From an uncultured Bacilli bacterium (lineage in GTDB: Bacteria; Bacillota_I; Bacilli_A; RF39; UBA660): a stretch of DNA of 14,011 nucleotides. Shown piece after piece: positions 6,361 to 11,908 of the stretch (positions are counted from its first letter, which is position 1; the number at the start of each line of letters is the position of its first letter). Both the position numbers and the translations under genes were made by a program. The notes under the pieces are model-generated. The model did no database searches, was not told where the DNA came from, and was given only the letters and a program-made list of their open reading frames with translations. Location: contig CAKOTD010000029.1 of NCBI GenBank assembly GCA_934120015.1, forward strand, positions 1 through 14,011, in the 5' to 3' direction.

Positions 6361-8154
6361 TTAATTCTTACAAAGTTCACTAAATTCATTTAATATTTCT
6401 TCAAACATTTTTATAGCAGATATAATGACTTCTGGTTTACTCATATCAACTCCAGCAACCTTTAGTTCTTCAAGGGGTTCCATTGAACCACCTAAACTCA
6501 AGAATTTTAAATAATTATTCAGTGCATTTTCACGATTATTTAATATTCCATCAACTATATAACATGCAGCAGATAGACCAGTAGCATATTTATAAACATA
6601 AAAATTATAGTAAAAATGCGGTATTCTTTCCCATTCATATTTAATTTCTTCATCAACGAATACATTTTCTCCAAAATACTTTTTATTCAAATTATAATAA
6701 TGATTATTTAAAACTTCAGCAGTTAAAATAGTACCATTTTCTTGCATAGCATAAATATCTCTCTCAAATTCTGCAAACATTGTTTGTCTATATATTGTTG
6801 CTTTAAATAAATCTAATAAATTATTTAAAATAATAAGCTTTTCTTTTTTATCATTAGTACTTTTAAGCATGTGTTTAGCAAGCAATAACTCATTAACAGT
6901 AGATGCAACTTCAGCAACAAAAATCTTATAACTACTATTTTGATAACTATTATTCTTTCTTGAATAATAACTATGCATAGAATGACCTAATTCATGGGCA
7001 AGTGTTGATACATCATTTAATGTCCCTTCAAAATTAAGTAATACATATGGGTATGTGTCATATGATCCACCTGAGTAAGCACCACCTCTTTTACCCTTAT
7101 TGTTATATACATCTATCCATTTTTGACTAAAAGATTGTTTTAAATCATTAATATAATTGTCACCTAGAACACTTAATGCATCTATAACCATAGACTTTGC
7201 TTCTTCAAATGTATAGTCCCTCGGTTTTTCATTAACTACCGATACATAAGTGTCATACAAGTGGAATTCATTCAAATTAAGTAAGTTCCTTTTTAATTCA
7301 TAATACTTAAATAATGGTTCTAAATTATTTGATACCGTATCTATCAAATTATTATAAACTTCTATATTTATATTATCTTCAATTAAAGAGGCTTCAATTG
7401 CACTATTATACTTTCTAACTTTAGCAATACTTGATACAGATTCAACATTACCTGCTAAAGTTTTGGATATAGTATTTTGAAAATTACTATAGGTTTTGTG
7501 CAATAATTTGAATACATCTTCTCTTACTTTTCTATTATTTGATTTTATATACTTATTGTAATTACTATCAGTAAGTTCAATCGTATTTCCATTCTCATCA
7601 ATAAAGTTTCCATGTACTAAATCGGTATCAACTAATGCATCATATATTTTACTAGAATACTCAAGTGATTTTTCAAAACCTGATATAATTTTTTCTTCTG
7701 CTTCTGACAAAGTATGTTTTTTAAACCTAAATGTTTCTTTTAAACCTATTTCAAATTCCTTTAGTCTTGGCTCAATATCATAAAAAGTTTCTATCTTGCT
7801 ATAATCATATTTTAATATTGATGGAGAAACAAAAGCGGTTACTTCATTAAATTTTTGATACATATTTTCTACTTTTCCAACTAAATCTTGATAAATAGTA
7901 TTAGAAGTATCAGCATCAAAATTACAATGCGCATAAGTATATAATCTATCAAGAATTCTTGAAATATTATTTTCTAAGCAAAGGCAGTTATATAAATTAC
8001 TTGCACTATCCATTATACAATTCTTATATTCATTAAAATTACTAAGTAAATTATCTACTTTCAATAAATCGGCATTAAATTCATCAATATTACTATATAC
8101 AACATCTAAATTCCACTTAAAATCATTACTTATTTCTTTTCTCAATTTTTGCAT
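6361..8154 (-). CDS. pepF: Oligoendopeptidase F (M3 family zinc metallopeptidase)
   Basis: PepF is a cytoplasmic zinc peptidase that cuts short peptides, about 7-17 residues in studied members. The 597 residues match the usual family length of about 600. The N-terminal helical oligopeptidase_F domain spans roughly 115-190, followed by the M3 catalytic domain. The zinc site is LAHELGHSMHSYY, with ligands His387 and His391, catalytic Glu388 and, downstream in FVAEVAST, third ligand Glu415. Typical C-terminal motifs such as IPHFYYNFYVYKYATG are present. AGGAG 8 nt before the ATG supports the start. The gene sits between dnaK and dnaJ, 66 nt after dnaK and 14 nt before dnaJ, with no promoter of its own that I can see, so it should be heat-inducible through HrcA. 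Linking peptide turnover to chaperones makes sense, but this arrangement is not the classical one. Confidence 0.96.
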   Translation of the reverse strand: MQKLRKEISNDFKWNLDVVYSNIDEFNADLLKVDNLLSNFNEYKNCIMDSASNLYNCLCLENNISRILDRLYTYAHCNFDADTSNTIYQDLVGKVENMYQKFNEVTAFVSPSILKYDYSKIETFYDIEPRLKEFEIGLKETFRFKKHTLSEAEEKIISGFEKSLEYSSKIYDALVDTDLVHGNFIDENGNTIELTDSNYNKYIKSNNRKVREDVFKLLHKTYSNFQNTISKTLAGNVESVSSIAKVRKYNSAIEASLIEDNINIEVYNNLIDTVSNNLEPLFKYYELKRNLLNLNEFHLYDTYVSVVNEKPRDYTFEEAKSMVIDALSVLGDNYINDLKQSFSQKWIDVYNNKGKRGGAYSGGSYDTYPYVLLNFEGTLNDVSTLAHELGHSMHSYYSRKNNSYQNSSYKIFVAEVASTVNELLLAKHMLKSTNDKKEKLIILNNLLDLFKATIYRQTMFAEFERDIYAMQENGTILTAEVLNNHYYNLNKKYFGENVFVDEEIKYEWERIPHFYYNFYVYKYATGLSAACYIVDGILNNRENALNNYLKFLSLGGSMEPLEELKVAGVDMSKPEVIISAIKMFEEILNEFSELCKN

Positions 8155-8190
8155 TATTTATCTCCTATAATTTTTATTTTCTATAATAGA

Positions 8191-8215
8191 GAAGTTCTAG
8201 CAAAACTAGAACTTC
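8191..8215 (-). promoter_or_regulatory. Intercistronic stem-loop between dnaK and pepF
   Basis: A perfect 10-bp stem, GAAGTTCTAG with CTAGAACTTC, closes a 5-nt loop just after the dnaK stop. It is followed by TCTATTATAG and not by a T tract, so it is not a standard terminator. Likely roles are protecting the 3' end of a processed hrcA-grpE-dnaK message, marking a cleavage site, or partial attenuation that keeps pepF and dnaJ below dnaK. Confidence 0.65.
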
Positions 8216-8220
8216 AAATA

Positions 8221-10047
8221 TTATTTTTCTTCATATTCAGCGTCTTTTATATTGTCATCTTTTTTATCATTTGAATTAGAATCAGAAGTTTCAGCTTCTT
8301 TATTTTGTTTTGCAGCTTCTTCATAAACTTTTGTTGCAAAGGCCATAGCTGTTTCATTTAATTTATCTTTCTTAGATTTAATATCTTCAATACTATCTTT
8401 TTCTAATGCATCTTTTAAATCCTTAATTTCACTTTCAGCTTTTTCTTTATCTTTAGAATCAATCTTATCTCCTAAATCTTTAATAGCTTTTTCAGTGGCA
8501 AAAATTACTTGTTCTGCTTCGTTTCTGATATCAGCCATTTCTTTTCTCTTTTCATCAGCTTCTTTGTTAGCTTCAGCTTCTTTTACCATCTTATCTATCT
8601 CATCATCACTAAGGTTAGTTGATGCAGTAATAGTAATTGATTGTTCTTTATTTGTTCCAAGATCTTTTGCTTTAACATTAACAATTCCATTTGCATCTAT
8701 ATCAAATGTAACTTCAATTTGAGGTACACCACGAGGTGCTGGTGGGATATTAGCTAGTTGAAATCTTCCAAGTGTCTTGTTATCAGCAGCCATTGGTCTT
8801 TCACCTTGTAAGATATGAATATCTACGGCTGGTTGGTTATCAGCAGCTGTTGAGAACACTTGAGACTTACTAGTCGGAATAGTTGTATTTCTTGGAATTA
8901 ATACAGTACATACACCTCCAAGTGTTTCAATACCAAGTGAAAGTGGAGTAACATCAAGAAGAACGATATCATTTACATCACCAGTTAAAACACCACCTTG
9001 AATAGCAGCACCCATAGCAACTACTTCATCAGGGTTTACACCTTTAGATGGTTCTTTTCCAAGTTCTTTCTTAATTAATTCTTGTACCATAGGGATACGA
9101 GTTGAACCACCTACTAATAATACTTTATCAATATCACTTGTTTTTAATCCTGCTTCTTTTAAAGCATCTCTAACTGGGGTTAATGTAGATTCAACCAAAT
9201 CTCTAATTAAATCTTCGAATTTAGCCTTTGATAATGTCATATTCATATGAACTGGGCCATCATCATTTTGTGATAAGAATGGTAATGAAATTTCTGTAGA
9301 ACTCATACCACTTAAATCCTTTTTAGCTTTTTCAGCAGCTTCTTTTAAACGTTGCATAGCCATTTTATCTTTTGTTAAATCAATTCCATTTTCCTTTTTA
9401 AACTCATCAACTAAGTAGTCCATGATTCTCTTATCGAAATCATCTCCACCTAATTTATTATTACCACTTGTTGCTAGAACTTCAAATACACCTCCACCAA
9501 TATCAAGTATTGATACATCAAATGTTCCTCCACCTAAGTCATAAACTAATACTTTTTCATCTTTATCTTGCTTGTCAAGACCATAAGCAAGTGCTGCTGC
9601 TGTTGGTTCATTAATAATTCTTTTAACATCTAATCCTGCAATTTTACCTGCATCTTTAGTTGCCTGTCTTTGTGAATCATTAAAGTATGCTGGAACTGTA
9701 ATTACTGCTTCTTTTACTGTTTCACCCAAATAACTTTCAGCTGTTTTCTTTAAATCAGAAAGAATCATTGCACTTATCTCTTGTGGAGTATATTCTTTGT
9801 TAGTTGCAGATATACTTATCTTCTTATCTGTTCCCATATCTCTTTTAATAGAAACAACTGTATCTTTATTAGTCATAGCTTGATTTTTAGCTTTTTGACC
9901 AACAATAATATTGTCTCCTTTAAAAGCAACTACTGATGGAGTAGTTCTAAGCCCTTCAGCATTAGAAATAACTACTGCCTCTCCACCTTCAAAAATACTA
10001 ACACAACTATTAGTTGTACCTAAATCTATACCTATTATTTTTCCCAT
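8221..10047 (-). CDS. dnaK: Chaperone protein DnaK (Hsp70)
   Basis: DnaK is the ATP-driven Hsp70 that binds exposed hydrophobic segments in the cytoplasm and works with DnaJ and GrpE. The ATPase domain opens with GIDLGTTNSCV (phosphate loop 1). It contains VITVPAYFNDSQRQATKDAG, IINEPTAAALAYGLD and the second phosphate loop VLVYDLGGGTFDVS. The interdomain linker precedes LLDVTPLSLGIETLGG. The substrate-binding beta domain and helical lid follow, ending in an acidic tail, DAEYEEK. At 608 residues it is the short Gram-positive form, lacking the roughly 24-residue insertion of proteobacterial DnaK. GGTGAT upstream of ATG supports the start. It lies 42 nt after grpE and is followed by a strong stem-loop. 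It is less AT-rich than its neighbours, as expected of a highly expressed gene. Confidence 0.98.
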   Translation of the reverse strand: MGKIIGIDLGTTNSCVSIFEGGEAVVISNAEGLRTTPSVVAFKGDNIIVGQKAKNQAMTNKDTVVSIKRDMGTDKKISISATNKEYTPQEISAMILSDLKKTAESYLGETVKEAVITVPAYFNDSQRQATKDAGKIAGLDVKRIINEPTAAALAYGLDKQDKDEKVLVYDLGGGTFDVSILDIGGGVFEVLATSGNNKLGGDDFDKRIMDYLVDEFKKENGIDLTKDKMAMQRLKEAAEKAKKDLSGMSSTEISLPFLSQNDDGPVHMNMTLSKAKFEDLIRDLVESTLTPVRDALKEAGLKTSDIDKVLLVGGSTRIPMVQELIKKELGKEPSKGVNPDEVVAMGAAIQGGVLTGDVNDIVLLDVTPLSLGIETLGGVCTVLIPRNTTIPTSKSQVFSTAADNQPAVDIHILQGERPMAADNKTLGRFQLANIPPAPRGVPQIEVTFDIDANGIVNVKAKDLGTNKEQSITITASTNLSDDEIDKMVKEAEANKEADEKRKEMADIRNEAEQVIFATEKAIKDLGDKIDSKDKEKAESEIKDLKDALEKDSIEDIKSKKDKLNETAMAFATKVYEEAAKQNKEAETSDSNSNDKKDDNIKDAEYEEK

Positions 10048-10089
10048 AATATCACCTTTCCCTATATAATTTAAATAAGATAACGATAA

Positions 10090-10743
10090 TTATTCACTTA
10101 CCTTAACCATTGCAGGTCTAATTACCCTATCTTTTAATAAATATCCTTTTTGTAAAACTTCAATAACATGTCCCGGTTCCAAACCTTCAACATGTTCCAT
10201 CATTACTGCCTGATGGTATGTTGGATCAAATGGTTTATTAGCTCCATCAATAGCCTTTACACCATATTTTTCCAATATTCCAACTAAATTACAATATATC
10301 ATTTTGACACCGGCTAAAAATTTAGAAACTTCATCTTCAAGATTATCATCATCCATTTTTATAGCCCTTTCAAAATTGTCAATAGTTGGTAGAACATCCT
10401 TAATTAAATCCTCATTACAAAATTTTAAAATTCTAGCAGTTTCTTCTTCTTTTCTTTTTCTATAATTAATACTTTCTGCCTTTTCCCTTAAATTTTGTTC
10501 TTCTAAAGATTTAATTTTCAATTCAAGTTCATTAATTTTTTTATTAAATTCCTTTTTATTCTTTTTCTTGTCCTTTTTTTCATCTATTTCATTGCAATCA
10601 CAAGATTCTTCATTGCATGTACAATTTTCATCATTGCAATTACAAGTTTCCTCGCTGCAGCAACAATTTTCCTCATTACAAGTACAATCTTCACCACAGG
10701 TACAATTTTCATTGCATGAACACTTTTCTTTTTCTTCTTTCAC
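10090..10743 (-). CDS. grpE: GrpE nucleotide exchange factor with a cysteine-rich N-terminal extension
   Basis: GrpE releases ADP from DnaK and also acts as a thermosensor. Residues 56-105 are the charged long helix that forms the dimer coiled coil. The core carries VLPTIDNFERAI (117-128), and the C-terminal beta wing has PFDPTYHQAVM and GYLLKDRVIRPAMVKV, all typical. The 217-residue length looks ordinary, but residues 8-54 are unusual: fifteen Cys in seven CxC-type units, with no similarity to a normal GrpE N-terminus, which is usually just acidic and disordered. Two more Cys (109, 151) lie in the core. The start is GTG, fixed by a perfect AGGAGGT seven nt upstream. The extension is in frame with the core and uses ordinary codons, so it is not a frameshift artefact. 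It is second in the CIRCE-controlled operon, 11 nt after hrcA. Confidence 0.97.
   Translation of the reverse strand: MKEEKEKCSCNENCTCGEDCTCNEENCCCSEETCNCNDENCTCNEESCDCNEIDEKKDKKKNKKEFNKKINELELKIKSLEEQNLREKAESINYRKRKEEETARILKFCNEDLIKDVLPTIDNFERAIKMDDDNLEDEVSKFLAGVKMIYCNLVGILEKYGVKAIDGANKPFDPTYHQAVMMEHVEGLEPGHVIEVLQKGYLLKDRVIRPAMVKVSE
10582..10722 (-). repeat. Cysteine-rich CxC repeat array in GrpE (residues 8-54)
   Basis: Seven consecutive units follow the pattern Cys-x-Cys-[Asn/Gly/Ser]-[Glu/Asp]-acidic-x: CSCNEN, CTCGED, CTCNEEN, CCCSEET, CNCNDEN, CTCNEES and CDCNEID. The last five are exact heptads. Fifteen thiols among acidic and Asn residues resemble a metallothionein-like metal-binding or redox-active segment. 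Synonymous codons differ between units (TGT/TGC, AAT/AAC, GAA/GAG), so the array is not a fresh DNA slippage product and appears maintained as protein. Confidence 0.9.
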
Positions 10744-10749
10744 TTGATT

Positions 10750-10756
10750 ACCTCCT
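10750..10756 (-). promoter_or_regulatory. Shine-Dalgarno site that fixes the GTG start of grpE
   Basis: The perfect AGGAGGT lies seven nt before GTG (10741-10743) and overlaps the hrcA stop codon TAG (10755-10757). Translation of grpE is therefore probably coupled to termination on hrcA. No in-frame ATG fits a Shine-Dalgarno site as well. Confidence 0.85.
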
Positions 10757-11759
10757 AACTGTTTTCATCAATATTTTTTTTAATATAATCAAGAAGAGAA
10801 ATTACTCTTTCATATTCCATTCGTTTAGGCCCTATTAAAGCAATAGTACCTTCACCATCATTTACTTTATACTTTGTTTTAATAACTGTTACATCGTCAT
10901 CAAAAGTATTTTCACTTCCAATATAAATATTAATACCATTTTCTTCTTCTTTTATATTACTAACAATATTTTTATCATCAAATTTACTAATAATTTTACG
11001 AATTTTGTCGGCATCATTATTAAATTCTGGTTCACTTAAAAACTTACCTGTTCCTTTAACTTTTATATCACTAACTGCTTCATCTGTAAAATTACTAAAA
11101 GCATTGTAAAAAGCTTTGTATAGAACTTCATGCTGCTTTACATATTGTGAAATTATTGGTTTTACTTCAAACTCTAGTTTACTACTAACTTCATCAATTG
11201 GTGTACCAACTATTAAATTATTAATTAATTCAACGGTTTTTTTGATTTCAGAAGTTGACACTGCCTTTTCCATATACACATTTCTATGTTCAACATGTCC
11301 TTTATCAGTTACAACGATTGCAACTAAATTATTTTCACTAATTGGAACAACTTCAACTTTATTAACTCTATTTAAACTTGAGGAATCACCCAAGACAACA
11401 GCAGTATAACTAGTAAGTTCTGATATCAATTCCATGCTTCTAATAATTGTATCATTAAGCATAAGTGAATTGTTAGAAAATATTGTCTGTAACTTAAGCA
11501 TATCTTCTCCAGTTAGCTCTTTAGGCTTCATAATATTGTCAACATAATATCTGTAACCCTTTTCACTGGGAATCCTTCCTGATGATGTATGTGTTTTTTC
11601 AAGCAACCCACATTCTTCCAAATATGACATTTCATTACGGACAGTAGCACTTGAACAATTAAGCTGTTCACAAATTGCCTTCGAACCAATAGGTCTTGCT
11701 GTTTTAATATAATCTTCAACTATTATTTTTAAAAGATTATTTTGCCTTTCATTTAACAC
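10755..11759 (-). CDS. hrcA: Heat-inducible transcription repressor HrcA
   Basis: HrcA binds CIRCE operators and represses chaperone operons; it needs GroEL to stay active, so unfolded protein relieves repression. The 334 residues show an N-terminal winged helix. LNERQNNLLKIIVEDYIKT and PIGSKAICEQLNCSSATVRN (about 24-42) make the HTH, and HTSSGRIPSEKGYRYYVD (57-74) is the highly conserved wing. A GAF-like dimerisation domain follows, with the typical GPKRMEYERVISLLDYI near the C-terminus. The start is GTG (11757-11759), with AGGATGGTGAT upstream. It is the first gene of the operon, downstream of two CIRCE boxes, and so autoregulates. No groESL locus is in the window. Confidence 0.97.
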   Translation of the reverse strand: MLNERQNNLLKIIVEDYIKTARPIGSKAICEQLNCSSATVRNEMSYLEECGLLEKTHTSSGRIPSEKGYRYYVDNIMKPKELTGEDMLKLQTIFSNNSLMLNDTIIRSMELISELTSYTAVVLGDSSSLNRVNKVEVVPISENNLVAIVVTDKGHVEHRNVYMEKAVSTSEIKKTVELINNLIVGTPIDEVSSKLEFEVKPIISQYVKQHEVLYKAFYNAFSNFTDEAVSDIKVKGTGKFLSEPEFNNDADKIRKIISKFDDKNIVSNIKEEENGINIYIGSENTFDDDVTVIKTKYKVNDGEGTIALIGPKRMEYERVISLLDYIKKNIDENS

Positions 11760-11773
11760 TTAATCACCATCCT

Positions 11774-11800
11774 TTGGCACTCTTAAAACCCAAGTGCTAT
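11774..11800 (-). promoter_or_regulatory. CIRCE operator 2 (promoter-downstream)
   Basis: On the minus strand ATAGCACTT, a 9-nt spacer and GAGTGCCAA match the consensus TTAGCACTC-N9-GAGTGCTAA at 15 of 18 arm positions. It begins just past the -10 box and should cover the transcription start, so bound HrcA would block initiation. The hairpin would also form in the 5' leader of the mRNA. Confidence 0.92.
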
Positions 11801-11804
11801 GTTC

Positions 11805-11833
11805 ATTATACTATTATATGTTAGCATTGTCAA
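11805..11833 (-). promoter_or_regulatory. Sigma-A promoter of the heat-shock operon
   Basis: A consensus -35 TTGACA (11828-11833), a 17-bp spacer and a consensus -10 TATAAT (11805-11810) make a very strong promoter. The -35 lies inside CIRCE 1, and the start lies inside CIRCE 2. This fits an operon driven by the housekeeping sigma factor and controlled by repression. Confidence 0.92.
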
Positions 11834-11847
11834 TATATGAGTGCTAA
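11821..11847 (-). promoter_or_regulatory. CIRCE operator 1 (overlapping the -35 box)
   Basis: On the minus strand TTAGCACTC (perfect left arm), a 9-nt spacer and CAATGCTAA match the CIRCE consensus at 16 of 18 arm positions. Both mismatches fall where the right arm overlaps the -35 TTGACA, so the promoter sequence seems to have been kept at the expense of operator symmetry. Confidence 0.93.
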
Positions 11848-11881
11848 TTTATTTATTTTTTACAATTTCATGTAAATCTAT

Positions 11882-11908
11882 AAAGAAAAAGAAGGCATTT
11901 TACCTTCT
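11882..11908 (-). terminator. Terminator of the CotH-domain gene
   Basis: On the minus strand AGAAGG and CCTTCT pair around a short loop that contains the stop codon TAA (11900-11902), followed by TTTTCTTT. It separates the CotH gene from the heat-shock promoter. The stem is short, but position and T-tract fit. Confidence 0.7.

Noticed and set aside
8191..8215. Rho-independent terminator after dnaK
   Set aside because: The stem is strong, but the minus-strand bases that follow are TCTATTATAG, not a T tract, so a full terminator is not supported.
8495..8722. Plus-strand open frame inside dnaK
   Set aside because: Antisense to the conserved substrate-binding domain of DnaK; Ser/Ala-rich shadow translation.
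10617..10838. Plus-strand open frame across the hrcA-grpE junction
   Set aside because: Its His/Asn/Tyr-rich translation is the antisense of the cysteine-rich repeats of grpE, not a separate gene.
11116..11719. Open frames inside hrcA (11116-11409 plus, 11528-11719 minus)
   Set aside because: Shadows of the well conserved hrcA reading frame.
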